Origin: Rhodobacterales bacterium
GTDB taxonomy: Bacteria; Pseudomonadota; Alphaproteobacteria; Rhodobacterales; Rhodobacteraceae
Direction of reading: 5' to 3'
DNA length: 64,000 bases
NCBI GenBank assembly: GCA_021155205.1
Contig: JAJNPS010000009.1
Location: 89,104 to 153,103, forward strand
Part shown: one piece after another, positions 51,828-59,749 of the stretch
Numbering within the stretch: position 1 is the stretch's first letter
Layout of the letters: every line of letters starts with the position of its first letter
Notes under the pieces: generated by a model
The model's database searches: none
The model's input: only the letters and a program-made list of their open reading frames with translations
Told to the model about the DNA's origin: nothing
Position numbers and translations under genes: made by a program

Positions 51828-54206
51828 TTACGCCAAAGACGGCGCAGATTCTGGCCGCACGGTCGTTTTGGCGATCCCCTCCAGCCGGGTGCGTTTCAGC
51901 AAGAGCGCGTTGACCGCGACCAGGGCCGAACTGCCCGACATGGCAATCGCGGCAACCTCTGGGCTGATGGTGAAGGGGTAGAAGACGCCCGCCGCCACCG
52001 GGAAGGCCACGACGTTGTAGGCCACCGCCCAGAACAGGTTCTGGTGCATCTTGCGCAGGGTCGCGCGCGACAGCATGATGGCGCCGACCACATCGTAGGG
52101 ATCACTTTTCATCAGCACCACATCGGCGCTTTCCATCGCGACATCGGTGCCGGCGCCGATGGCAAAGCCCACGTCGGCCTGGGTCAGCGCCGGGGCGTCG
52201 TTCACCCCGTCGCCGACCATGCCGACCTTTTTGCCCTGCGCCTGCAATTCCTTGACCTTTTCGGCCTTCTGCCCCGGCAGCACATCCGCCAGCACGATGT
52301 CGATGCCCAACTCGCCCGCGATCCGCGCCGCGGTTCCGGCATTGTCGCCGGTCAGCATCGCCACCTGCACACCGCGTTCGCGCAGCTTTGCCACTGTTGC
52401 CTTCGCGGTGGGCCGCAAGGCATCGGCAATCGCGATCAGGCCAAGGATGCGGCCGCCCTCGGCGACATGCACCACGGTCCGCCCCGCGCCCTTCAGCGCA
52501 TCGGCCCGGTCCGCCAGCGCGCCGACCTCGACCTTCTCCTCGTCCATCAGCCGCCGGTTGCCGACCAGAACCGCCTTGCCCGCGACCTCGGCCCTGGCGC
52601 CACGACCGTCCAGCGTCTCGAAGGCCGTCATCGCGCCCAGGGTCAGGCTGGCGGCGCGGTCGACGATGGCAACGGCCAGCGGGTGATCCGAGCCCTTGTC
52701 CACCGCCGCCGCCGCCGCCAGAACCTCGTCCGTGCTGCGGCCCTCGGCGGCCACCACCTCCACGACCCTGGGCTGGCCCATGGTCAGGGTGCCGGTCTTG
52801 TCGAAGATGATCACATCGAGCTTGGTCGCATCCTCCAGCGCGCTGGCATTCTTGAAGAGGATGCCGTTCATCGCACCCAGCCCGGTGCCGACCATCACTG
52901 CCATCGGCGTTGCCAGCCCCAGCGCATCGGGGCAGGCGATGACGAAAACGGTGATCGCCAGCGTCAGCGCGAACAACAACTCGGCCCCGATCAGGCCATA
53001 CCAGACGGCAAAGGTGCCGACGCCGATGACGATGGAGACCAGCACCAGCCACTGCGAGGCCCGATCCGCCAGAAGCTGGGCCGGGGCCTTGGAATTCTGC
53101 GCCTCCTGCACCAGCTTGACGATCTGCGCGAGCGCGGTGTCGGCCCCGACCTTGGTGGCGGTATAGCGGAAAGTGCCCGACTTGTTGATCGTGGCCCCGA
53201 TCACCATGCTGCCGACGTCCTTCTGCACCGGCATCGATTCGCCCGTCAGCATGGATTCATCGACCAGCGAGGAACCTTCCGTCACTTCGCCATCGACGGG
53301 AATCTTGTTGCCAGGACGGATCAGGACCGTTTCACCCCTGAGCACCTCGGCGGTCGGCACCTCGACCTCCCGGCCATCGCGGATCACCGTGGCCATCGGC
53401 GGGGCGAGGTCGAGGAGCGCGCGGATCGCCTCGGACGCCCCGGCGCGGGCGCGCATCTCCAGCCAGTGGCCGAGCAGGATGAACACCAGAAGGACGGCAA
53501 CCGCCTCGTAGAACTGCACGCCGGGAAAGAAGAACGTCGAGCCGACGCTGAACACATAGCCGGTGCCGACCGACAGCACGACCAGAACCGCCATGTTCAG
53601 GATGCCGTTCCGAAGCGCCCGGACTGCGGCGACGACAAAGGGCCAGACCGGCCAGATCACCGCAATGGTCGCCAGGATGAACAGCCACTGGTCAAGCCGC
53701 AGCCCGAACGGCGGCACCGGCGGGGTGAACATGCCGCCCATCGGGGACCAGACGAAAATCGGGATCGTGAAGACCAGCGCCACCCAGAAGCGGTTGCGCA
53801 TGTCGCGCACCATCGACTGCATGTCGCCCGCCCCGTGGCCCATCTCGTGCGCCATCTCGTCGCGGGCGGTGGGGGATTTCGCCATGCCGGGCATTGCCGT
53901 CCTGTCATGCCCCGCATGTGGGTCGGCCTTGACTGCGGCCGGAGCGGCCATTCCCGGCATGTCGTCGGCTGCGCAGACATGGCGCGGGGTTGCCTCGCCC
54001 CGGCAATGCCTGCCACAGGCCTCGATCACGCGGCGCAGTTTGGCAACGCTGGTTACGGCCTCGTCAAACCGGACGGTGACAGAGGCCGCGCCGGGGTTGG
54101 CAGTCGCCTCCCGCACCCCGGCGACGGCCATGAGTTGCCGCGTGACCCCAAGGTGGTCCAGCCCGGAAAAAGAGGCACCGACATCAAGTGTTGCGGTTCT
54201 GGTCAT
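51828..54206 (-). CDS. Copper-translocating P-type ATPase, CopA/CopB-like, with CPD motif
   Basis: The 792-aa exporter has a short N-terminal ferredoxin-like region without the usual CxxC (RRVIEACGRHCRGEATPRHV), a Met/His-rich linker (about residues 82-128) and eight membrane helices. The P1B helix motif is CPD (residues 425-427, IACPDALGLATP) instead of CPC or CPH. Asp469 in DKTGTLT, TGES and GDGVNDAPA are intact. It most resembles copper ATPases; the metal preference of the CPD group is uncertain. The start at 54206 gives MTRTATLDVG. It follows a Cys/His peptide gene in an ECF-driven unit. Confidence 0.9.
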   Translation of the reverse strand: MTRTATLDVGASFSGLDHLGVTRQLMAVAGVREATANPGAASVTVRFDEAVTSVAKLRRVIEACGRHCRGEATPRHVCAADDMPGMAAPAAVKADPHAGHDRTAMPGMAKSPTARDEMAHEMGHGAGDMQSMVRDMRNRFWVALVFTIPIFVWSPMGGMFTPPVPPFGLRLDQWLFILATIAVIWPVWPFVVAAVRALRNGILNMAVLVVLSVGTGYVFSVGSTFFFPGVQFYEAVAVLLVFILLGHWLEMRARAGASEAIRALLDLAPPMATVIRDGREVEVPTAEVLRGETVLIRPGNKIPVDGEVTEGSSLVDESMLTGESMPVQKDVGSMVIGATINKSGTFRYTATKVGADTALAQIVKLVQEAQNSKAPAQLLADRASQWLVLVSIVIGVGTFAVWYGLIGAELLFALTLAITVFVIACPDALGLATPMAVMVGTGLGAMNGILFKNASALEDATKLDVIIFDKTGTLTMGQPRVVEVVAAEGRSTDEVLAAAAAVDKGSDHPLAVAIVDRAASLTLGAMTAFETLDGRGARAEVAGKAVLVGNRRLMDEEKVEVGALADRADALKGAGRTVVHVAEGGRILGLIAIADALRPTAKATVAKLRERGVQVAMLTGDNAGTAARIAGELGIDIVLADVLPGQKAEKVKELQAQGKKVGMVGDGVNDAPALTQADVGFAIGAGTDVAMESADVVLMKSDPYDVVGAIMLSRATLRKMHQNLFWAVAYNVVAFPVAAGVFYPFTISPEVAAIAMSGSSALVAVNALLLKRTRLEGIAKTTVRPESAPSLA

Positions 54207-54272
54207 CGCTTGTCCTCGATGCGGCATCCGGGCGGGTGATGAAGTCGGGTAACGACGCTTTGGGCCGAAGGA

Positions 54273-54461
54273 TCAGCCGCCGCAGCAGCACGACCCGCCC
54301 GTGGGTCCGGTCGCAGGGCCGGTCGAGACGGCGTCTTTCGGCGTATCGGCTGGCTTGGCCTGCGGTTTGGCCCCGGATGGGGCGGCATTTCCGCAGCATG
54401 ATCCGCCGTGATCGTCGTGATGGTCATGATCTGCGTGCGCGGGCTTTGAGGTTTCCGTCAT
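54273..54461 (-). CDS. Cys/His-rich metal-binding peptide, 62 aa
   Basis: The peptide has a His cluster (HADHDHHDDHGGSCCGN), an Ala/Pro/Lys spacer and a Gly/Cys tail (PTGGSCCCGG). Five cysteines and seven histidines in 62 residues give it metallothionein-like character, and no signal peptide is seen, so a cytosolic metal buffer is likely. AGGAGAACC precedes the ATG. It lies between an ECF promoter and the copper ATPase, 66 bases before the ATPase start. I do not know a named family for it. Confidence 0.72.
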   Translation of the reverse strand: MTETSKPAHADHDHHDDHGGSCCGNAAPSGAKPQAKPADTPKDAVSTGPATGPTGGSCCCGG

Positions 54462-54541
54462 GATGGTTCTCCTGTTTGCGGACGTCCGCCGACTGCGGGG
54501 GCCGTTCACCGGCCCAGGCTCTTCGGCCCAGTCCCTCATAA

Positions 54542-54569
54542 CAGACGCGCGGGCCGGACGATCGTTACA
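54542..54569 (-). promoter_or_regulatory. ECF-type promoter, copy 3 (Cys/His peptide-ATPase)
   Basis: On the minus strand TGTAAC (54569-54564), 16 bases, then CGTCTG (54547-54542) followed by TTATG. It overlaps the stop codon of the upstream ECF gene and gives a leader of about 75 bases before the Cys/His peptide. The sigma factor encoded just upstream is the natural candidate to use it. Confidence 0.72.
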
Positions 54570-55221
54570 GGTCGAGCTTGGCCTCGGCAGCGGCGCGCAG
54601 CAGGTCCGCCCGCCGGGCCGCATCGCAGCCGCAGTCGAGAAAGCCGTGTTCCGGGCAGGTCAGGCACATTTCCACCAGCCTTTTCTTGAGCGCAGTCCGT
54701 GCGCGGTGAAGCCGGACGGCCAGTGTCGCCAGCGACAGCCGCAGATCCGCGGCCACTTCTTCGCGCGGTTCCTCGTTCAGGTCGATCCGCCGGATCAGGT
54801 CGGCCTGGTCGGGTTTCAGCGTGGCGATCAGCTCGTGCAGGCAGGCGCAGACTGCGGCCTCGAGTTCTGCCTCGGCCGATTCGCTTTCGTCAAAGAAGGT
54901 CGGACTCATCAGCGTCTCCCGTTGTCTGCGGCGGGCCCCACCGCGTTGGTGATCGGCGATGGATGTGGACAGGACGCGGCTGAGCCAGCCGCGCACCGTG
55001 CGCACATCCTGAAGCGCGTCCGCATGTTCGATCGCCCGCAGCATGAAGCTTTGCATGACATCGCGGGCCTCGTCGGTGCTGCCCAGCCGCCGTTGCAGAT
55101 ATGACAGGACATGCTGATGGCTTTCGGTCAGTGCCTGCCGCACTGCGGTTGCGGCCTGCTCGCGTTCCGGGCCTTGCGGATCAGTTGCGGCGGCCGTCCG
55201 GATGTCAGATTCGGGGGGCAT
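54565..55221 (-). CDS. ECF sigma factor with cysteine-rich tail (CorE-like), copy A
   Basis: The 218-aa protein has sigma region 2 (LSYLQRRLGSTDEARDVMQS, DVRTVRGWLSRVLSTSIADH) and region 4 (DLRLSLATLAVRLHRARTAL). After region 4 it carries CLTCPEHGFLDCGCD, a CxxC-x7-CxC pattern. Metal-dependent CorE-type ECF factors of Myxococcus have a C-terminal cysteine-rich domain and no anti-sigma factor; the same logic is inferred here. It lies 74 bases downstream of a paralogue and just upstream of the copper ATPase unit. AAGGAA precedes the ATG. Confidence 0.88.
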   Translation of the reverse strand: MPPESDIRTAAATDPQGPEREQAATAVRQALTESHQHVLSYLQRRLGSTDEARDVMQSFMLRAIEHADALQDVRTVRGWLSRVLSTSIADHQRGGARRRQRETLMSPTFFDESESAEAELEAAVCACLHELIATLKPDQADLIRRIDLNEEPREEVAADLRLSLATLAVRLHRARTALKKRLVEMCLTCPEHGFLDCGCDAARRADLLRAAAEAKLDL

Positions 55222-55295
55222 GGTCGATTTCCTTGAAGTTCAGGGGCGAAATGGGCATGGGGCGTCCGGATGGCCGACAATGGCGCCGGGTACGG

Positions 55296-55880
55296 TCAGT
55301 CACAGGCGCAGTCCTGAAACCGGCCATTTCGGCAGGCGGGGCAGCAGGATTCCAGTTCCTGCCGCAAGGCCTGGCGGGCGCGGTGGAGGCGCACGTTCAG
55401 CGCATTGGCGGTCAGGCCGAGATCTGCCGCGATGCGACCGCGGGGTTCCTCATCGAGGTCGGCGCGGCGAAGGATCGCGGCATGTTCGGTCCGCAATCGT
55501 CGCAGGGCCGCATAAAGGCAGCGATATTGCGGCGTGTCCTGGTCAGCCTCGACAAACGGCTCGGTCAGATTCTGTTCCAGTACATAGGCGGTTTCGGCGC
55601 GCTGACGCACCGCCCGGCGCCGGTAGTGATCAATAAGTGTGTTGCGCAGGATCTGCCCCATCCAGGCATTGATCTTTTCCTCGCGGCCGGCAGGCTGACC
55701 CGCCCGGATCACTTTCAGGCTGAAACTCTGCAACAGGTCCTCCGCTTCGTCCAGGCTGCCAAGCCTGCGGCGAAGGTAGCCGAGAAAGGTCTTCTTGCCT
55801 GCAATCAGATGCTGATCGACTGTCGAACTGCGGAATGCGCGCGTGTCGGGTCGGGTTTGCGTGTGGGTATCGAGGGACAT
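55296..55880 (-). CDS. ECF sigma factor with cysteine-rich tail (CorE-like), copy B
   Basis: The 194-aa protein is a paralogue of the downstream factor. Region 2 is LGYLRRRLGSLDEAEDLLQS with KINAWMGQILRNTLIDHYRR, and region 4 is DLGLTANALNVRLHRARQAL. It ends CCPACRNGRFQDCACD, the same CxxC-x7-CxC-D pattern. No anti-sigma gene is adjacent. The ATG at 55880 is chosen because the fold begins soon after; the upstream frame overlaps the preceding gene. An Fnr box lies upstream of the operon. Confidence 0.87.
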   Translation of the reverse strand: MSLDTHTQTRPDTRAFRSSTVDQHLIAGKKTFLGYLRRRLGSLDEAEDLLQSFSLKVIRAGQPAGREEKINAWMGQILRNTLIDHYRRRAVRQRAETAYVLEQNLTEPFVEADQDTPQYRCLYAALRRLRTEHAAILRRADLDEEPRGRIAADLGLTANALNVRLHRARQALRQELESCCPACRNGRFQDCACD

Positions 55881-55948
55881 TGGGTTCACCGGGCGCTGGG
55901 AAAAAGGATCAAGGCGCGACGCAGCGGCGTTCAGGCGCCCTGCATCAG

Positions 55949-56314
55949 TCAGACGAGTGCGCGGGCGGGCTGGGGTGGGCGAAGCATTTCGGGATGCGTC
56001 GGGGCCGTGTACGAGCGCGCCGCCGCAAGGCACCAGACAGACAAGCCTGTCAGACCCGGCCACGGCGAGACGCATGCCGCTCCAGTTTCGGCAGCGGCGG
56101 GGATCGTCGGGCAGTGTGACGGACCCGATCTTGCGGACAGGGTGGGGCAATCCACCGTTGCAACAGCGATCGGTCCCGATGCAGCAGGGTCGCCATCCCA
56201 GGGCTGAGCCGCACCCGCGATGCCGGCCAGAACATAAAGGAACACCATCAGGACCAGCAGCAAGGCATGTCCTGCGAACAGCATGCGAGATGGCACGGGC
56301 ATCGGCATCGGCAT
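55949..56314 (-). CDS. Small membrane/secreted hypothetical protein upstream of ECF genes
   Basis: The 121-aa frame begins MPMPMPVPSRMLFAGHALLL and has one hydrophobic signal or anchor (LLLVLMVFLYVLAGIAGA). The extracytoplasmic part contains four cysteines (VDCPTL, SHCPTI, AACVSP, VWCLAA) and ends in a Pro-rich tail. I recognise no family. Position and cysteines suggest a periplasmic metal-related or signalling partner of the sigma factor that follows 68 bases downstream. Coding status is likely but not certain; either the first or the eleventh Met may be the start. Confidence 0.55.
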   Translation of the reverse strand: MPMPMPVPSRMLFAGHALLLVLMVFLYVLAGIAGAAQPWDGDPAASGPIAVATVDCPTLSARSGPSHCPTIPAAAETGAACVSPWPGLTGLSVWCLAAARSYTAPTHPEMLRPPQPARALV

Positions 56315-56374
56315 CGGGCAAAGACCTTCATCTTTCTTCAGCCTGCATCAGACCGCCGATGCCCTCCCGTCGCC

Positions 56375-56388
56375 TTGATCTCGATCAA
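56375..56388. promoter_or_regulatory. Fnr/FnrL box, TTGAT-N4-ATCAA
   Basis: TTGATCTCGATCAA is a perfect match to the Fnr consensus. Its centre is 67 bases before the 121-aa gene start. If it acts at -41.5, transcription on the minus strand would begin near 56340, with TCTGAT as the -10 (56352-56347). It would then activate the 121-aa gene and the two ECF genes when oxygen is low. It could also affect the divergent DUF2933 unit. Confidence 0.7.
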
Positions 56389-56500
56389 CCTCGCTGACGG
56401 TATGGTGCCTTAAGTCGCAACACCGCCACAGGCCCGAAGGTTCCAACAAAGGCCGCAGACGATCATCGCCGTGCATCAAGGCGGCCGTCATGCCCGTTGC

Positions 56501-56528
56501 GGTAACATTACGGTCCGACCCGCGTCTG
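56501..56528 (+). promoter_or_regulatory. ECF-type promoter, copy 4 (DUF2933 unit)
   Basis: GGTAAC (56501-56506), 16 bases, then CGTCTG (56523-56528) followed by TATC. The hexamers and spacer match the copies at 41517, 51742 and 54542. It is oriented toward the DUF2933 and methyltransferase genes. Confidence 0.7.
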
Positions 56529-56587
56529 TATCGGATGTGACGCCTGTCGTCGCCCAACGAAACAGCTATCGAACCTGGGGTGCCCGG

Positions 56588-56743
56588 ATGATGCAACCTG
56601 ATTCCGCAGACATGCTTCCCGGCCCGGAGCGCTTTGCGACAACCGACGTCTGCGGGTGCCGGGTCGGTGCCGGACCGTCGCCGCGCAAAGCAGGCCACCG
56701 CAGGACCCCGGCATCGACATACCATATTGCAGGCAGCGCATGA
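56588..56743 (+). CDS. Candidate 51-aa upstream ORF
   Basis: The frame from the first ATG after the ECF promoter encodes MMQPDSADMLPGPERFATTD and then a CGC pair (VCGCRV), ending one base before the DUF2933 start. The position suggests translational coupling. The ribosome-binding site is weak (CCTGGGG) and the composition is Arg/Pro-rich, so this may be chance. Confidence 0.28.
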   Translation: MMQPDSADMLPGPERFATTDVCGCRVGAGPSPRKAGHRRTPASTYHIAGSA

Positions 56744-56744
56744 C

Positions 56745-57059
56745 ATGGAAAAACATGACCACTCACAGCACGGGTCAGGGTCGGGCACAGGTTTCTGGCA
56801 GTCGCGGACCGGACTGGCTCTGATCGTCTTTCTGGTCATCGCCGCAATCCTGCTCGGCTACGAACACCGGATCCATATCTTTGGCGGCAATTCAGGTCCG
56901 TTGCTGTTTCTGGTGGTCTGGATCGGCATCCATTTCTTCATGCATCGCGGCCATGGCGGACACGGCGGTCACGGCGGCCACGGCGGGCATCGCCACACTG
57001 CCGACCCCCAGGACAGCCCCACCGATGATCCCGCCAGGAAAGACGGAGACACACGATGA
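56745..57059 (+). CDS. DUF2933 family membrane protein
   Basis: The 104-aa protein begins with a short His-containing segment (MEKHDHSQHGSGSG), has two membrane segments (GLALIVFLVIAAILLGYEHR and GPLLFLVVWIGIHFFMHRG) and ends in a His-Gly repeat (HGGHGGHGGHGGHRH). DUF2933 proteins are common in copper/silver loci and their role is unknown; the His repeat may bind metal. It overlaps the methyltransferase start by four bases (ATGA). Confidence 0.88.
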   Translation: MEKHDHSQHGSGSGTGFWQSRTGLALIVFLVIAAILLGYEHRIHIFGGNSGPLLFLVVWIGIHFFMHRGHGGHGGHGGHGGHRHTADPQDSPTDDPARKDGDTR

Positions 57060-57709
57060 TGACGCCTTCCTCCGGCTATGGTCTCTGGGCCTTTGCCCTG
57101 ATCAACGCGGCGATCTTCATCCTGTTCGCCTTCAGCTTCTTCAAGCCGCAGACGCCGCGCGACTGGCGTAGCTTCGGGGCGTTCAGCGCGTTTCTGGTGG
57201 CGCTGTTCTCCGAAATGTACGGCTTTCCGCTGACCATCTATCTGTTCTCGGGCTGGTTGCAGACCCGCTATCCCGGCATCGACTGGTTTGCGCATGACTC
57301 AGGCCACCTGCCCGAAATGCTGTTCGGCTGGCGGGCAAACCCGCATTTCGGACCGTTCCACATCCTCAGCTTTGTGCTGATCGGTGCCGGCTTCTGGCTG
57401 ATTTCTGCCGCCTGGCCCGTGCTTTATGCCGCACAGCGCAGCGGAAGGCTGGCGACGACCGGCCTTTATGCCCGTATCCGCCATCCCCAGTATGCGGGCT
57501 TCGTTCTGGTGCTGACCGGGTTTCTGGTGCAGTGGCCGACGCTGCTGACGCTGGCGATGTATCCATTCCTGATCTGGATGTACGCCCGCCTTGCCCGCGC
57601 CGAAGAGCGCGACACCCGTGCCAGATTTGGGGCCGCCTATGACGAGTACGCCCGCAAGGTTCCCGCCTTCTTTCCGGTGATGTCGCGCAGCGATTCAAAC
57701 CTTGCGTAA
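57056..57709 (+). CDS. Membrane methyltransferase, isoprenylcysteine carboxyl methyltransferase-like
   Basis: The 217-aa membrane protein has about five helices and the ICMT/PEMT SAM-binding signature TTGLYARIRHPQYAGFVLVL together with RAEERDTRARFGAAYDEY. Bacterial members methylate lipids or unknown small molecules and often sit in metal-resistance loci beside DUF2933. It may modify membrane lipids here, in line with CFA synthase and oleate hydratase in the same regulon; that is inference. Confidence 0.9.
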   Translation: MMTPSSGYGLWAFALINAAIFILFAFSFFKPQTPRDWRSFGAFSAFLVALFSEMYGFPLTIYLFSGWLQTRYPGIDWFAHDSGHLPEMLFGWRANPHFGPFHILSFVLIGAGFWLISAAWPVLYAAQRSGRLATTGLYARIRHPQYAGFVLVLTGFLVQWPTLLTLAMYPFLIWMYARLARAEERDTRARFGAAYDEYARKVPAFFPVMSRSDSNLA

Positions 57710-57766
57710 TCTTGAACAATCCATTCGACCGACCCCACCAATGACTTGCACAAGGAGAGATCTGAC

Positions 57767-58243
57767 ATGTCATCACGTGCCCTTCGTATCACTCTGTGCG
57801 TCGCTTTTTTGTCTCCCATCGCCGCGCCGGTCTTTGCCGAAACCGACAATGCCGCAAATGCCATGACAATGCCGATGATGGCCAAAGGTCTGCTTCTGCC
57901 GGACATGGATCCTCGCGCCGGGCGCATGTTGTTTGCCTCAAAAGGTTGCGTCTTGTGCCATTCGGTCAATGGGGTGGGTGGAATGGACGCAGCAGCACTG
58001 GATGCGTCGATAATGGACAATCCGATGAACCCGTTCGACTTTTTTGCCAGCATGTGGCTGGGGTCAGAGGCGATGGTGGCCTTGCAGCGCGACGAACTGG
58101 GCGGCCAGATCGAACTGACCGGGCAGGAGATTGCCGACATCACTGCCTTTGTACATGACCCTGACGAGCAGGCCAAATTCTCGATGGCCGACGTTCCGGC
58201 ACAGATATCGGCGCTGATGTCGAAGATGGAGGACGGCGACTAG
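57767..58243 (+). CDS. Periplasmic cytochrome c
   Basis: The 158-aa protein has a signal peptide (ITLCVAFLSPIAAPVFAE) and one heme site, GRMLFASKGCVLCHSVNGVG (CVLCH). Met-rich parts (NAMTMPMMAKG, ISALMSKMEDGD) may serve as axial ligand or copper contacts. AAGGAGAG precedes the ATG. It is 57 bases after the methyltransferase, so it may belong to the same transcript, and its maturation depends on the CcmFH system. Confidence 0.88.
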   Translation: MSSRALRITLCVAFLSPIAAPVFAETDNAANAMTMPMMAKGLLLPDMDPRAGRMLFASKGCVLCHSVNGVGGMDAAALDASIMDNPMNPFDFFASMWLGSEAMVALQRDELGGQIELTGQEIADITAFVHDPDEQAKFSMADVPAQISALMSKMEDGD

Positions 58244-58286
58244 CCGCCCGACCGCCACCACGTCAAGAAAAGAAAAGGAACAGATC

Positions 58287-59732
58287 ATGGACGACGCGCC
58301 CCCAAAGTCCGCCCCGCAACCCGAGACCCTCGCCTCGCGGTTTCCGACCGCCTACACGATCCTGTTTTTGTTGATCATCGTGATGGCGGGCCTGACCTGG
58401 ATCATTCCGGCGGGCCGGTTCGACCGGGTGCAGAACGAGGCCGTCGGGCGCGAGGTGGCGGTCGCCGGCACCTACAAGACGGTCGAGCCGAACCCACAGG
58501 GCTTCATCGACATCCTGCTGGCTCCGACCGCCGGGTTCTACGACCCCGACAGCTATGCCGCCAACGCAATCGACGTGTCGCTGTTCGTGCTGTTTCTCGG
58601 CGGCTTTCTGGGTGTTGTCAACGCCACAGGGTCGATTGATACCGGCATCAGGGCGGCGATGCGCAAACTGAAGGGACGCGAGATCTGGATGCTCCCGATC
58701 CTGATGTCGCTCTTTGCCCTGGGCGGCACGACCTATGGCATGGCAGAGGAGACGCTGGCATTCTATCCGCTGCTGATCCCGGCGATGCTGGTGGCGGGGT
58801 TCGACACGATGACGGCGGTGGCGGTGATCCTGCTGGGTGCCGGGATCGGCACGCTCGGCTCGACGATCAATCCCTTTGCCACGGTCATTGCATCGAATGC
58901 CGCCGGGGTTGCGTTCACCGAAGGCATGGTGCTGCGCTTCGTGCTGCTGCTCGGTGGCCTCGCGATCTGCATCGCCTTCGTCATGCGTTATGCGCTGCGG
59001 GTAAAGGCCGATCCGGGGCGTTCGGTGGTGGCAAGGCAGGCTGACAGCAACCGCAAGACCTTTCTGTCGGGCAGCAACGGCACCGGCAGCGACCGGCTGA
59101 GCGGCACGCAGTCGGTAATTCTGGTGCTGTTTGCGGCAACCTTTGCGGCGCTGATCTGGGGGGTGTCCTCGCAGGGCTGGTGGATGGCGCAGATGGGGGC
59201 GCTGTTCCTCGGGATGGCGATCCTGGTCGGGCTGGTCGCACGGCTTGGCGAAAAGCGGCTGACCGCGACCTTTGTCGATGGCGCGCGCGATCTTCTGGGG
59301 GTGGCACTGATCATCGGCCTTGCGCGCGGCATCGTGGTGATCATGGAACAGGGCCTGATCGCCGACACGATCCTGAACGCGGCGGCGGATGCCGTCGGCG
59401 GTCTGCCGAACCTCGCCTTCATCAACCTGATGTTCTGGGTCGAGGTGGCGATGAGCTTCCTGGTGCCCTCGTCCTCGGGCCTTGCGGTGCTGTCGATGCC
59501 GATCATGGCACCCTTGGCCGACTTTGCCGGGGTCACGCGCGATCTGGTGGTGACAGCCTATCAATCCGCGAGCGGTCTGGTGAACCTGATCACGCCGACA
59601 TCTGCCGTGGTGATCGGCGCGCTGGCGATCGGCCGCATCTCGTATGACCGCTGGATCGTGTTCGTCTGGCCATTGCTGCTAATCCTGACGGTTTTCATCT
59701 CGGCGGTGCTGAGCATCGGCGCAATCCTGTGA
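58287..59732 (+). CDS. YfcC family carrier, probable arginine/ornithine exchanger
   Basis: The 481-aa membrane protein belongs to the YfcC/ArcD2-type basic amino acid antiporter family. Signatures: RFPTAYTILFLLIIVMAGLT at the start, GGTTYGMAEETLAFYPLLIP, GAGIGTLGSTINPFATVIAS and SFLVPSSSGLAVLSMPIMAP. Its place at the head of the arcA-arcB-arcC genes supports arginine uptake with ornithine export. It may be driven by a promoter in the 43 bases upstream or by readthrough from the cytochrome gene. Confidence 0.9.
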   Translation: MDDAPPKSAPQPETLASRFPTAYTILFLLIIVMAGLTWIIPAGRFDRVQNEAVGREVAVAGTYKTVEPNPQGFIDILLAPTAGFYDPDSYAANAIDVSLFVLFLGGFLGVVNATGSIDTGIRAAMRKLKGREIWMLPILMSLFALGGTTYGMAEETLAFYPLLIPAMLVAGFDTMTAVAVILLGAGIGTLGSTINPFATVIASNAAGVAFTEGMVLRFVLLLGGLAICIAFVMRYALRVKADPGRSVVARQADSNRKTFLSGSNGTGSDRLSGTQSVILVLFAATFAALIWGVSSQGWWMAQMGALFLGMAILVGLVARLGEKRLTATFVDGARDLLGVALIIGLARGIVVIMEQGLIADTILNAAADAVGGLPNLAFINLMFWVEVAMSFLVPSSSGLAVLSMPIMAPLADFAGVTRDLVVTAYQSASGLVNLITPTSAVVIGALAIGRISYDRWIVFVWPLLLILTVFISAVLSIGAIL

Positions 59733-59749
59733 TATCTGGAGCATCTCCC

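Noticed and set aside
52044..54239. 731-codon open frame opposite the copper ATPase
   Set aside because: Composition (Arg/His/Gly/Gln) is that of a mirror frame; the ATPase motifs are on the other strand.
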